A stretch of DNA of 64,000 bases from Mycteria americana (lineage: Eukaryota; Chordata; Aves; Ciconiiformes; Ciconiidae). Each line of letters begins with the position of its first letter. Position 1 is the first letter of the stretch. The position numbers and the translations under genes were made by a program. Positions 10,369-23,414 of this stretch are shown piece by piece. Below the pieces are notes generated by a model. That model searched no databases. It was given only the letters and a program-made list of their open reading frames with translations, and was not told the DNA's origin. The stretch is taken from the NCBI RefSeq assembly GCF_035582795.1, contig NC_134368.1:8223501-8287500 (forward strand), in the 5' to 3' direction.

Positions 10369-13300
10369 GCAGTCTAGAGACTGTCTGAGGTGCTGTATCA
10401 GTAGTGCAGCATATTATTTATTGAATTGAAAATATAGAATTCCTATCAAAGAAAACTATGCCTAAAATAATTACATTCAAAAGATTGCATTAAAAAACAT
10501 TTACTGTCAATTTTATAACTCATTTGCCTTTGCATGGTTTACTAAAAACACCAGGATTAAAGCTTTTCTCTGGTTTATTTAGGTACACTTATATTTCTTT
10601 GCAGATAGATATTGTTCCTATAGTTGTTCATATCAAATTCCATTTAACTTTTGTTCCAATTTGCTTCAAAAATAAAGAAAAGTCCCATTTTTTCAATCAT
10701 TAAATCATTTTGCTATTGTTTGGTATGTACACTACAGTTCCCTTTGCCAATAAAGATATTCTGTCACTAGAAGCTTTTTAATACTAAAAGGGTTTTCAAT
10801 ATAGTTTTAATTTACTGCAAGAAAAGATGTCAGAAACTCTAAAGTACTTTTCATAATGTATACTTCCATTGAAAATATCTCTCATAAAAATATAGGTGAT
10901 TATTCCTCAGCAGGTTAAATGAAAATATTGCTTGTCACAGGAAATTGCATCAAAACTGTGTATTTGCATTTGTGGGTGAAAAAGGTGTGCACAAAACCAG
11001 CTTTAAATGCTGTACTAAACCTGTGGCCTCTGGTATAAATTTCTGGTATTACAGTGGAATTCACCACTTCTGTTGTGATCATTTATTCCCCTGTTTCTAG
11101 TGGGAATGAGGGACACAGTTTGGTAATTAAATCTGTCCTTTTGATTCTGGAATACGTTTTGAACAGGCTGATTTACTGGTTAATACACAATAAAGTGGGG
11201 ATATACGATTAAAAATTATTTTTTAAATACCATCCTTTAAATGCATTGTTTTGAACTTATATCCTGAAGAGGGCCAAATCTTCCTTTCAAATGTTGTGGG
11301 AAAGCTATATGACTGAAAATGAGATATGTAGCACTCACTTTGCATATGTCTTGTTTACTAATAGAAATACATTAAACCACTATAAATTGATAGAGAAATG
11401 CATTTATGAAAGTATAAATCATGCATTATTAGCTGTGAAGGGAATGAGCTTTATTTTAGTGACTGTGAGGTGACTTTAGCACAGAGCTGGAGGCATACAA
11501 TCCTCAGACTTATTCTGGAGAATGTCTCCTTGGAACATGGCAGCTATTCTAGGAATACATTGGGTATTTAGCCTACTGCTGTCTCTGAAATAGTATTTAG
11601 GATGTCAGTCTTCTTATTCTTAACCCTTCCTCTTATACTTTGTAAAAATCCACTGGAAAAGTATAAAGAGAAAATCTCGGTGGACACTGTCCAGCTGCTA
11701 TCTTTCCCTTAGAGCAAATATAGTATTCGTTAATTTGGAGATTTGACAATTACCCTTAAGACTGACTTGACTCCGTAGTTTGTATGTCTTCCTACCTAAA
11801 CAAGGTTATTAGCTAATATTTTTAAGAAAAGAAAAATGAGAGATAACATTATTTTTTTATCAGGATGTATGTTTCTATCACAAATATGTCCAAATCAATT
11901 GAATTATATAAATTCTTATTGCACATAACTATCAAGCTCTCTGGCCCAGAAAGAGACAACAATAATAGTTCTTTTGCTCCATTGTCATGTAAAAACTTAA
12001 GGATGAGTATTTACTTCAAAGCTGCAAAGAATTTGGGAACTCTGATTCTGGTCAAATGTTTACTTCTCATAAAATTCAGTGATCTATGCTGATGCTAAGG
12101 CTTGAGTAACCCTCACTGTGTATATAACCCAAACCTTTGAACCATAGCTCAAATATGAAATCTCTTCCTTGTTCTTTCAGGGATTCTCTTTTATGTCAAC
12201 TGCCTTGTTTTATTTCCCATGTGTGAGTCTGAAAACTATTCTTATGCAGATAGAGAATATTCTGCCTAATCACCTATTTCATTGACATCACCTGCCAGAT
12301 TACCACATATTTTCTGAATGAATGGAAATAACAGAATTGAGCATATCAATGTACTAATCGCTTACCTGAGACAGAGTCTATTATTTCATTGCTTTTAGCT
12401 GGAAGATTAAGATAAGGTAGAGGAAGACCCAGCTGGTTTTTCTTTAATTTCACCATTGTTACTTGAGCGATAGGTGGCAAAATTTTCAGCTTGGGATAAT
12501 AAAATGAGTTTGCTGGGTGACTTGGAGAGGAACAAGTGATCTGTGAAATGAAAAGGGGAACCTTAAAGAAACTATATCGTATTAATAAGAAGATAGCTGT
12601 AAAATCATGTTTACACATCATGCTAATACTTTTTGGCAAGTAAAATGCATATAACAAGTTTCTATGAACCTCAATTCACACAACTACTGCTGTTAATCCC
12701 AGAATTTTTATGCATAATGCTTTGAGACTGAGCACAATGAATTGTGCCAACCTTTGGATAGAGGACTGCGGTGGGAGATGCTGAAAACAGAGTAATGTAT
12801 GGAATGGTTTGATGGGAAGAAGTGGATGTTACTAGAAGGGAGAATACAAGAGTATTAAATAATAATATTAGGTATGCTGTAGCAGCTGTCATACAGATAT
12901 AGGAGGCCAAATGTGTTGTTTTCCACTGTTTCTTTTCTCATTACTCATTAGCACAGCATTTGGCCCTAGAAAAACTGACCTTAAAGAAAGGACTGACTGA
13001 ATGCTTATAGTATTCAAAACATTTGAATCAAAATGCTCTGTTCCCCAGCACCCTTAAATGACAAAAGCAAAGTATGAGGCATATAGAGTATCGAGCGAGC
13101 AAAAGAGATTGAAAGTGGGGTCCCCACAGTACCAATGGAGTTCTCTGCTTTCCCTTAGCTGCTTTCCCTCAAATGTAACAGTTTCAGGTTTCAGCAGTGC
13201 TTTTAACTGAAAACTCCTCCCCACTTCAGTATTCACTACTAAGAATTTTCCTGTTTAGATACATATTTAGTAATGCCAGGACTTTTTTGAATGTTTTTAT

Positions 13301-14876
13301 TTTCCTGGTGTTTTAAGAATTGTTAAAAATAATCTAAAAATAGTCAGCTTTTACAGAAAATTCTGTAAATATAGAGCCAAATTTTCATGAACCATCTGCA
13401 TTTACCTAATAAACTTGAAAGATACAGAAAATAAACAAAAGCAGTAGGGTTATCAGCTATGTAATAAATCCATATATAGAGAGCATCAGCAGTCTCAAAT
13501 ACTGAAATCAGTTTCACAAGAGTTTATTGTGTAGTCATAGGATAGTTATCTTTTAAAGGGAGGACTCAAAACATATAGGTATGAAGTTCTAAACTATGTA
13601 TATACACCTACCTCTGTAACTGTGTCCTGTGGAATAGTGGCAAAGTTTGGGGAGGAAAATGTGAAACCACTATCAGTTCCAGCATCGTATGGAAATAGAT
13701 CTACTGATACTTCTTCCATCCAGTGGTCTCCTTCACAGAGATTTAGGCTGTCAATACCCACAAACCAGTCAGGGCTTGGAACAATTCGTACAACAAATGA
13801 AACCTAATGAAACAAAATGATCCATCAGGATTGCATTAATTATTTTGAAATGCTTCAGTCCTGCTCATAGTAATTTTAACTTAGAATTTTTAAAAGAAAT
13901 GTCATTAAGCTCTTCTACTTTATATAACCTGTACAATGCTCCCTGCAGTGTGACATGCTTTTTAGTAATGATTTGCATTATGTTGTTCTTACAAGTGAGA
14001 ACTCAAATATTTAATTTTGTGTGCTAGTGACATACAATGAACTTTTAAAATTAATATGTTCATTTACTTACTAAGGGATGTCTTGAATGCACTTCTAATT
14101 CCGTGGAGGTTTGTCCTATACCACTGGAAATGGCAGGAGCAGAGAAGATTCCATGTACACTCTGAATTTTCTCTCCAGCTTCTTCTATTTCTTTCATTAA
14201 TACCCATGCTTCACCCTTTTCAGCAAAATCACGTACACCATTGCTGGCATATTCATTTTTTTTCCACATGCTGTAGTCAGAACTATGAGTAACACCTATT
14301 TGAGTGAATACATGGCATGACTTAAAAGTCTGGTTTAGATTGTCCCTATTTCCTCAATTTCTCCGTTTTATTTCTGAGGTTAAAAAAATTGTGCATAAAA
14401 ATGAGTGAACACTAAAACATTTGGCTTATCACTGTTTATTTCAGCTGCAGCCAATGAAAACAGAAGTCAATTGAAAACAGTTGCAGATTTTTGAAAGCAT
14501 TGTGGATACTTCAATTTCTGCGTTTCATTCTTAATAACTTTGGCCATTTTTTTCCTTTTTCATTAATTATCTTGAAATTGACTACTAAGAAGAAAAAAGA
14601 TTACAGCGGTCAAGAGATTTATCTGTTCTTAAAACTGCACATACTTCACTTACCTAGCATTGATGACCACTGTGCTGGGGGCCTGTAAAGTGGATATTGC
14701 TTAGGGAAAGCTGTCTGACTCCATTTCCCTGTGAAGATTATGGTGTACTTAGCAAGTTCCTCTGCTGTGCAAATAGAATCATCACCCACAGGCAAGCTGC
14801 TGGCATAACCTAGTATAGTTACAAGTAATGTCCAGATAACTTTACAGGAGCGGTAGGCAAACATCAGGTTTTCCAT
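9947..14876 (-). CDS. SPON2: Spondin-2 (mindin), complete five-exon coding region
   Basis: SPON2 is a secreted extracellular-matrix protein that binds bacterial surface polysaccharide and integrins and assists innate recognition. Five minus-strand exons (14654-14876, 14072-14295, 13612-13803, 12366-12540, 9947-10125) total 993 bases, 330 residues plus stop; human SPON2 has 331. Every junction is GT-AG and keeps frame. Residues 1-26 form a leader ([15 protein letters not shown]). The spondin domain follows from about residue 35 ([57 protein letters not shown]). A C-terminal thrombospondin type 1 repeat runs from Cys277 to the end, with the W-S-S-W C-mannosylation motif at 282-285 and final residues CEPENCV. 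All domains look intact. The neighbouring p24 gene agrees with human 4p16.3 order. Identification is very secure. Confidence 0.97.
10318..10368 (+). repeat. (ATT)17 microsatellite in SPON2 intron 4
   Basis: Seventeen uninterrupted ATT units follow 'cactggt'. A leucine-rich open frame across it is an artefact of the repeat. Pure repeats of this length are usually polymorphic. Confidence 0.95.
12366..12540 (-). CDS. SPON2: SPON2 exon 4 of the coding region (end of spondin domain and linker)
   Basis: Acceptor TTTCACAG|ATCACT, donor TCAG|GTAAGC. It reads [19 protein letters not shown], then [13 protein letters not shown] and a less conserved linker ending NEIIDSVS. One base carries over to the last exon. 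Human has two more residues at this junction. Confidence 0.95.
13612..13803 (-). CDS. SPON2: SPON2 exon 3 of the coding region (spondin core)
   Basis: 192 bases, phase 0 at both ends, acceptor ATTAG|GTTTCA and donor GAG|GTAGGT. It encodes [20 protein letters not shown], then LCEGDHW and [20 protein letters not shown]. This is the most conserved part of the spondin domain and includes the acidic metal-binding region described for mindin. Confidence 0.96.
14072..14295 (-). CDS. SPON2: SPON2 exon 2 of the coding region (spondin domain)
   Basis: It follows acceptor AAATAG|GTGTTAC and completes the Gly codon begun in the previous exon. It reads [19 protein letters not shown], then [30 protein letters not shown] and HPL. 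It ends in phase 0 at TTA|GTAAGT. Length is 224 bases. Confidence 0.95.
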
Positions 14877-14879
14877 TCC
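14654..14879 (-). CDS. SPON2: SPON2 exon with start codon, signal peptide and first spondin block
   Basis: Coding starts at ATG 14876, giving MENLMF, which lines up with the MEN start of human SPON2. An upstream in-frame ATG at 14888 lies beyond the probable acceptor (T-rich tract, then GGAAG|GGAATGG), so it is likely intronic. The exon holds 74 codons plus one base and ends at donor GCTAG|GTAAGT. The acceptor implies at least one upstream untranslated exon. Confidence 0.93.
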
Positions 14880-15678
14880 CTTCCACACAAAAAGAAAAAA
14901 ATATGTTAGCCATATTAGTCACTCTAAACTAAAAATTGAATAACAGTTACCTAATAAAATGTAATGTACCATAAGTTATAATGAAAAAGAAAACATATAT
15001 CTGAAACACTAAAAATTGTTATGCTTCTAAAAACATTATTATAATGCTTTCAGATTTGATATTTCCATGCTATATACTACAAATCTGTAACTCTACCTGG
15101 GACAAGTGTTTCTAATGAAAATAAAAATATCTTAACCTTGTCCATAGTACTACCTCTGAGAAAAATCTGTTTCTGATTTTCTTTTGAAATCTTATTAGAG
15201 TCACATCTTGAATTAATTAGAGTAGCAACTGTTTCTGTGGAAAACATTAGTGGTATATTTATTCTTCTAAAGATTAAATTGCAGGTTACTTTGCCAAAAG
15301 AAATGATTTATTTTAAATTTGTGTTCTACAAAGGCTTTTTTATGGCATAACATTTAAAGTCAAATAAATGTCATATTTATATAAATTACTTTGCTGACAT
15401 AGCTTGTGCATTAAAAAATACATTGTAATTGCTTCAGATTGTTTAAGCTACACAGTTGTTAAAAAAAAATATTTTTAAAAAGTTGCTGTCATAGGTTGTG
15501 AAAATTTTGGTTTTAAATTAATATGGTAATTGAATCAGACTGTTGAACTCCAGCAATTGTTTAAAATAACAGCCTTAAAAACTTATTTTTAAATGATTTT
15601 GTCCTTTGAGAAAACTATACAAATACAACTAAAATGCTAATAATATATTAATTTGTAAAAAGAGCTGTGAATACTCAC

Positions 15679-15742
15679 TAAATATTTCCTCTGGAGCACT
15701 GGTAGGGGGAGAGCACCTGCTTTTGCTGGCAGCTGAGTTGGT
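15679..15742 (-). promoter_or_regulatory. SPON2: Candidate SPON2 promoter and untranslated first exon
   Basis: On the minus strand an ATAAATA box (15777-15771) sits about 30 bases before a CT-rich stretch ending CTTGCAG|ACC. A 64-base segment richer in GC than its surroundings follows and ends at a strong donor TTTA|GTGAGT (15678-15673). It could be a TATA-driven first exon, or an internal untranslated exon using the CTTGCAG acceptor. It lies about 0.8 kb upstream of the exon with the start codon, which itself needs an upstream exon. No transcript evidence is available here. Confidence 0.35.
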
Positions 15743-15849
15743 CTGCAAGAGAAGACAGTAGGAGTCTTGCTATTTATGCCTGAAGAGGGTCCCTTTGGTC
15801 CAACAATTATTGTAATCTTTAGACTTTCCAGGTTTGCAAAAAGCATGCC

Positions 15850-18800
15850 ATCTTCTTGTTTGCAATCTTTTTGGATGGACTATCAGAGGTTTCCTGTCTG
15901 TCAACTGATTCAGTTTCCTATCAGAAGACTGTGATGCCGAATAGACGAAATGCTTTAAAAAAATACCTTGGATTCTTCGTAACAGTTCGAGTTTTCTGGT
16001 GCCTTTACAGTTCTCTGCTCTTATTAATGCCTCCAAGCTATACAAATGAACTGATTCCAACGCTGAAATAGTTCTAGTGAATACACTTTAAATGAGAAGC
16101 ATGTTTTCTTGTGAGTTTTATTGTCTGACAGATGCTCCTTCCAAACATTTACAGAGAGCTTGCTCACTCTCACACACCATATGTATGTGTTCAAATAAAA
16201 GGGGTGAGGCAGCTAAAAAAGTCAAGAGGAAAAAAAAGTTACATTTCATAATTGCACATACTCACACAGACTGTGTCTCCTGCAAATATGAATTAATTTA
16301 AAGTAGTACAGTGTATATTTTTGTGTTCTACAGTACCGTATGCTGGATGATGAAAGGGCTCTGTAACATTGTGGTTTCTTTGGAAAGAGTGGTTTTGGGA
16401 AGCTCTGAGATTTTTCTTAGCTGTCTTCAGAGTAAAAACCCCAAATAAAAATCTTATTATTACAGTTAAATCATACATCCTCTGTAGCACAGTACATATA
16501 TTTACATCAGTAAAATTATTTAAATTGTCTATGAAAAATTATGCATAATACAGTGACCCAATTAAGAAATAATGTTTAATATTTATTTTAAATTATTTTC
16601 CCCACCACCTTTCATATAAGGGAAAACAAGGTCTTTATGCATGCCTATAAGGTTAACAAAGGCTGATCAGCAAAGGAAGTTAAGTTCAAAAGTTTACAGT
16701 GAACCATGAAGCAAGTCTTTCTTAGAGTCTTCTTTTGAAATTGTGAGGAATGTCACTTAAGTACTTCCACAGATCTCTAATATGATGGTACCGCATATGG
16801 AAAAAAAACCCAGTTATTTTTCAGATGAAACTCCCAGGCCATCATAGGTATATAGCTTAAGTGACACGCTATTGTCTGCCAGGAGAGGGTTACCAAACAA
16901 CCAGTTTGTGGAAACTTATCCTTCCCTTCTGCCCCCCACCCCATAGTAAATCAACAAGAAAAGCCAAGAGATGAATAAACTGGGATGTCTGAATGGAATT
17001 TCCATTGATTATTCCCCTGGCAAAATGGAATCAATTGCAAGTTTCAACATAGATGGATTCAGCACCCATAACCACAATTCCTGTATATCTGGATAGATTA
17101 TGGGAATTCTAAAGCAGGTTAAGCCATCTAGACATGGACATGCCCTTTGCTTCCAAGGCCCCTTCCTCCATCCTATGTTAATGCAATGTTTTCTGTAATT
17201 TATTTCTGTTCCAGGAGCCAGACTCCACTAAGAAAAAGAGCAAAGAGACTTCATGAATACTTTTATACCAGTTCTTCGAGTGATTGTTGAAGGATGATAT
17301 TTGAATTACATCCAGCTCACTCCCTCCTATGCACAGAATTCCAGATCCACAGGTTCCTTAGAGAGTTGAGTCTACTTACATCAGAAGTGGGTGATCTTTC
17401 CAGCCCATGCAGCCCTCTAGAAGAACTATACAAAAGTCCCACAAGTTTTAAAGTATATTGCTCAGAGCACTGTTAAAATTACTTAAGGCTTACTTATTTA
17501 TTACTAAGTAGCTTTAAACTTCAGTCGGTTTTGTTGTTTATTGTCACAATTACTGAACCAGCTAACTTCACACGTTGAAACATACTGTGACACTTCCAGG
17601 ACAACACTGAAAATGAGAACAAAGCAATTAGCTGTGGATCCAGCACAGAATTATTTAATATATCAGACTAGCCTTTTCCTCTCGAAGAAAAATTACTGCC
17701 AAAAGGCACATCACCAGACTAGATCATTCTGGTTGCATGACTACATGTTATGAATGTGTCCAGGAACAGGACAATACATGCAGGCTGCATAATTTGGCAC
17801 AGCTATTATAAGAAAAACTTACTAAATTATAAAAGAAACTGAATCTTTGGAAGTCATTAACTTGGGAAGTCATTTGAGGTTTCTAAGTACAGAGTAGACA
17901 AACAAATACCAAAAATCGCAGAAGTTATAGTTGATTCTCCCTTGGAATAATAGGAGTGCGTGACGCTTTGTACTGAGCATCCAAGAGGCTTTCCAGTTCT
18001 ACAATTCTGTGTAATCAGTTTATGCTTCTTCTAGAGCTCCATTACTGCAATTTCTTGAGGTTATCATACTCTTCATCAGATATGCAGTTAATGGAATACA
18101 CCTGTGTTTAGATCTTTTACTTTCCTACCTTACCAGTGTGGGAATGAGAGACTTTGAAGCATTTTAGTTTGAAAAAACGAAGAGGGATTCTTTCCTCAAA
18201 GGCTGCAGATATGTACAGGAAAACTGGATTATAGTCCTTATTCTTGTTCTCTGATCCTTGTCCAGAATGGAGGTTTTCTTCCTTATGATTCCTACACAGG
18301 ACCTTTTCCTGTTTACAACGAGGGCTCTACCAGTACAGATTTCTCAGGAAGGATTAAAATCTTCAGGACCTACAGCCTTGTTCTTATGTTTGTTGGATTC
18401 ATAATTAAATTGTTGGCAAAATACAGCGACTGTAAATTTTATTTAACTATCTTCTCTCCTCTCCCTGCCTCCTCACCCCCATGGCTGAAGAAGGGGGAAA
18501 ACAGACAAAAACGTACCTAGCAATGTTGTCAGAAAATACTAACTTGAGGACATCCAGTCTTATTTCTTCAAATAGAAAATGTGCTAAGCATAATCAGTCT
18601 CTGACATTGTGAAGGATATCAAAACACCAAATTTAGTATCTCATAGATGGGAAGAAAAAAAAAACACAGAAAGAAAAACAGATTTCCACTCAATGGATTA
18701 CTTTCATGGCTGGGAAGCCACAGTTGCCAAATTTCTGTGGGCCAGCAGTTGGAGAAAAAATTTGCTGTGGGATCAGAACCTATGCTTGCATTCCTTCTTC

Positions 18801-21800
18801 AGTTTGTATGTCCCATTAGAAAGCAGCTGGAAACTCATGGAAGACTGGAAAAAAATTCTTCCATTTAGAAACCATTTTACCTGTATATAAAATTGGACAT
18901 TTTTCTTTCTCTTTTACAACAAAATAGCTTTTGTTTTTCAAGTTTGTGTCTCTTCAGGTACACCTATTTTCTATCCGTATGCATACCTCTATAGACCCCT
19001 AATGCTTGAGGGAGTAGGCATACAAAGCTTTTTTTACTTAAGCATCAGTGCCAAAGTGTGCCTTGTGTTTAATTTTACTTGCAGAAGTGTGCAACTTCTG
19101 CTGTTTCATGTCAATAAAACTGTCTTACAGTTCCTGCAGGCTTTACCAAGATTCACAGGATGAAAGCTGAAAAGTTTAAAACAAAAATGGTGTCCAGATA
19201 TTTTTGGGTTTTAAATAACAGTCATAACTGTCTAAAATATTCTGCATTTTTGCTAACCAAAAATAATTAATAAAACAAAAAAAGAAGGAAAAAAGCCCTA
19301 CTTAAAAATATAGCAGTACAATCAATATCATGTTGATTCTTGAATCATTTACACCATGCGAAAACAGTTACATGAACATGTTTAGGCTATCACACAGGAA
19401 TACAGCACATTAAAAGAGTGTAAATTCCATTTTCATTAGTCAGAGAATAATTTAGCTCTTTCTCTGGTAAACAACAAGATTGGCACGATTAGTTATGACC
19501 CTTCTATTAAACTGTAAGATTAAGAGAAAGGAGATTTAACTAAAACGATTGATTTGAAGTTAGTTTGCCCACCTTTATTCAAAACAGAAGCTCCAGAAAT
19601 TTTATATCTATATTCCTGAACTATTACCACACATCAAAATTTTACTAAAACGATTTCCATTTTGCTGGTAAGGAGTATATATGCAACTTTGATATTCACA
19701 AGCTGTTTAATATGCTTATGACTAGCTAGTATCTCTTTGTCTACCAAGGAAAACATAACATTCTATTACTTAAGAAGGATTATACACCCATACTTTCTCT
19801 CCTGTAGTTACCATGGATACACATACGATTATGGACACTCAGCAATGCCAAAAGGTTTACATTCAGTCAAAAGCCTCTGAGCTCTAAGTTGTAAAATCTC
19901 AGTAGCAGAGTGGCAAGCAGCAGAATATTTTATCATGGAGAAATTGAGGTGTTGGTTTGGAAGCATTTATAAAATAAAGCATTTACATAGGAGAATAAAG
20001 CATTCCCAATATTGGATGGTACAACAGTAGTGAAGGTAGCTTTAATCTCTATTTACCTTTTGGGATAAAAATTTAGTTTGCAGATTAAGGTACCTAAAAT
20101 GAGTCTATATATATGAACTAGATATGTAAACTGGCACTATATATATATAATAGAGGTCTAGTCATTATAATTGGTAGAATCTAGAGAACTGTTCAGCTCA
20201 CCCTTTAATCCATACGTATATTTGACCAAATGAATAACTGAGGAGTAGCTCTCTGTTCTCCACTAACTATATTGATAAGCTCTCCATTGACCAGACACCT
20301 AGCTCTCATGTAAGCACCTACACATAAGTAACTGATTCAGGCATCTCTATCTTTTGCTGAATCTGAAGCCAAGTGGACTTCATCAGAGGTTCCCACTGAT
20401 GACTATAATCAAGGTTCAACCTGCTAGTAGGGAATTGCAAATTCACTCTGTATTTTGAGTTTAGAAATTCCTTTGTAAGGGTCTTGGGTTTGGGGTTGGC
20501 GGGGGGGGAGGGGGGTGATTTGTTGTTGTTTTTTTTTATTTTAATTCAAGGCTCACTGAGAATTCAAGCCAAGATAAGGAAAAGGATAAGGAAAAATCCC
20601 AGTTTTATTGACCACAATGACACTGATTAGCAACAAAAAGCTCTTCTGTCATGTTCTGTATTCTTCTGTCATCTGTATTTAAGTCACTTCTAGTACTGAA
20701 AAACCTAATATGTAGGCCAGCACTAGATAATCAAATCAAGGTCCCCTATGACAGTGACCAGAGACTATGCTTCTCTTTGGGCTGCTTCCCCTGCCCACAG
20801 CTTAGGTTCACCCAAACTGTGCAACAATAGCAACTATATCATCTTTTCTGTTTTCCAAAAGAATTTGCAAGAAGATCCTAGAATCCCGCCCTTTTCTGCA
20901 TCCCAGCTTCTTATTTTCATCTCCTTTACACCAGTAAAAGGTGGCTAGGCAGTGAGACAAACTGAAGAACGACCCAGCTAATAGTGAATCTTTCTAAGTT
21001 AGCTTTCAGTCAAATTAGTTCCTTCATTTGACTAACTTTGACACAAGAAACACACCAAAAACAGCAGCTCCCAACAGAGCAGAAGATGGGAACACCCATG
21101 TCAGTGGCAATACAGGGTTCAATTTACATGAAAGTGGCAATGTAACCATAGATTACACATAGGTTAGTGAGACTAGGGATTGTATCTGTCAGTGCACCCG
21201 TTGCCTGGGAGTTCTTTGGCTATTCCAGTTTGCTGAGCTCTCTAGTACCTAAGGCGTTTGACTTTTCTACATAGCCACCTTCACCAGCACTTTTGGTTTC
21301 CTAATCTATCATTTATCATATTAACACAGAAGCTGTCTTCCACTCTATAAGCATCCTTCAGAAATCCACTACTGTTAGTAAGGTCAAAGCCATTTTCTCC
21401 TGTTCCACCACAGTCCTTCAGGCATAATATGCACAGCTGGTTGTTCTTGGCTCTCACAAGTGCTCAGCAGTTGGAACATCCCAATGACCTAACCATCAAG
21501 GTTATCTATCCAATTCATCTGTAGCAGAAAGCATGAAATCTTGTAATATCCTTTATGAGTAAAGAAGAATTATCTTGGCAACAAGGAACTCAACTGGAAA
21601 CAAAGCATTTAAATACTCTCCACCGACTCAGCAGCTAAATCACAAATCAGGGGCCTCCTTCCCGTACTATGGCTAATGCTTATGATAAGTATGAAGCAGA
21701 CTCACAAGGCCTATGCACTCAGGCAGCTCCTTTATCCTGGACTTCAGTCATTCAGACCACTGCATACCTGCAACAGCCAGCTGTTACTGCCACTGCCTCT

Positions 21801-23410
21801 TTTTATTTCCAAAAGGTCTTGCGATAGGATGTTGGAACAGGCATTCATGCTATCTTTCTATGCACCAAAACCCCACAGAGCTGAGGAAAAAACCTAGCTT
21901 CTTTGACCTGTTCATCAGTCTTATGTTCTGAGCTGTGGGTTGAGGGTCAGCTTTCAGAGCACTGTGCTTATCTGTGGAGTGCCTGCACCAGCAGTATTAG
22001 CTCACTGGACTGTATAGCATGCAGGACTTAGCAGAACTCTGAAACAAGCTGAGTATTTAGAAGATGCTGAAGGCAAATCTTGCAGACCCAAGTTGGTCAC
22101 TTGCAGGAATCCCTGCTTTTAAATTCACTTTGGATATTTGCAGGAAAACCTCTAACTGAAACAAAAATTGCTCTGAAGAGAATCTAACGTGTATTGTACT
22201 ACAGCTTCATTACAGTACAAGACAGGATATTTTTGTGGTATTGTGCACACACACAATGTAAGAAAAAAGTGTTTTAATTACCATATTACTTCATTCTGTC
22301 ATTCTTTAGTAGGATTGAGTATACAGCCTGTGTAGAAATTCCTATGGTCATTCCAATATGGTAGTTTTCAAGTTTACTGTACTTGTTTAACATATCAGTT
22401 TTAGGGTTTTTTTCCACTGTTTCCAATGTGAAGAGATTTGGGGGTTTTTTTGTTGGACTTTATCCTTCTCACATCCTTTTGTTTCTAATGGAATTGTCTT
22501 TATTTCTAACCCTCACTTGTTAATAAATTCAATAGTTTTCTATTACATCATAGGGAATATTTAAGATAGCTGTCTATACAAAAGTTGAGGAAGAAGAGAA
22601 CTGAAAACTGCCTAAGGAAAGTGCCTTTGTCCCCTAAGGGGACAAAACTACAGCAGGATAATTAAAAGAAAAAAAATTAGTTCTCATTTTGTGGAAAATA
22701 TGGATTGCGTCTTCCAACAAATCCAATCTTCCTGTTATATCTTTCACTTCTTTTGTACAGTGGAATGAACCTGTACCATTAACATTTGTACTTCTTGTTT
22801 GCCATTGAATTTCCACTGGAGAAAGATTTAAACACTAAATAATTCTACTCATACCACTACAAAGGCTACTTTTCAAAGTGTTGACTTTTTGAGACCAATT
22901 TGATGCTTTCTTTTCCCTGGAGAAAAGTCAGCCCTTTATCTCTCTGGCAACACTGTAGAAGACCACCAAATTATATTTCTAAAGTAGTCACTATCAAGGC
23001 CACTCTTTGCTTATATTATTTCCTGCTTCACAGTCATTTTTGTTGATTTCTCTTGTATTTTTTTCAAAGGTTTTAAATATATTACATGATAGCTGTGGAG
23101 TTACATCTTTAATTCATGTGAATAATGAGCTACTGTAAAAAATGGATTGATCTTTTCTGGGAAGTTCATCCATATATCACAGTCTGCACATAGCTCTAAT
23201 TCAGTAAAAGATCCATTATTTGCCACCATAGCACAGTATCTTCTTCCCACCCCAGTATGGGCGAGGAGCCAATGCAGACTTAAGGGTAGCATTGGAATGA
23301 GGAGTTGTGGTCCGCTGTCAGAGTGGAACCACGTTTTTGGGACCAGGATGTATTTTTTACCTTCCCCCATGGAAATTATATAGGAAAATCAGTACAACTT
23401 TCCTCTTTAC
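15850..23410. other. Intergenic or upstream SPON2 region without recognisable genes
   Basis: Both strands give only short open frames with no family resemblance that I recognise. It contains a G-rich run near 20499-20517 (GGGGGGGGAGGGGGG) followed by a T-run. More untranslated SPON2 exons could be hidden here. The 20.7-22.1 kb part is slightly richer in GC and may be an old, unrecognised repeat. Confidence 0.4.
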
Positions 23411-23414
23411 ATAT

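Noticed and set aside
10220-10429. Open frame with a long leucine run
   Set aside because: It is the (ATT)17 microsatellite translated in the TTA frame inside a SPON2 intron.
15770-16060. 96-codon minus-strand frame upstream of SPON2
   Set aside because: No homology or splice logic; it overlaps the candidate promoter region and is probably chance.
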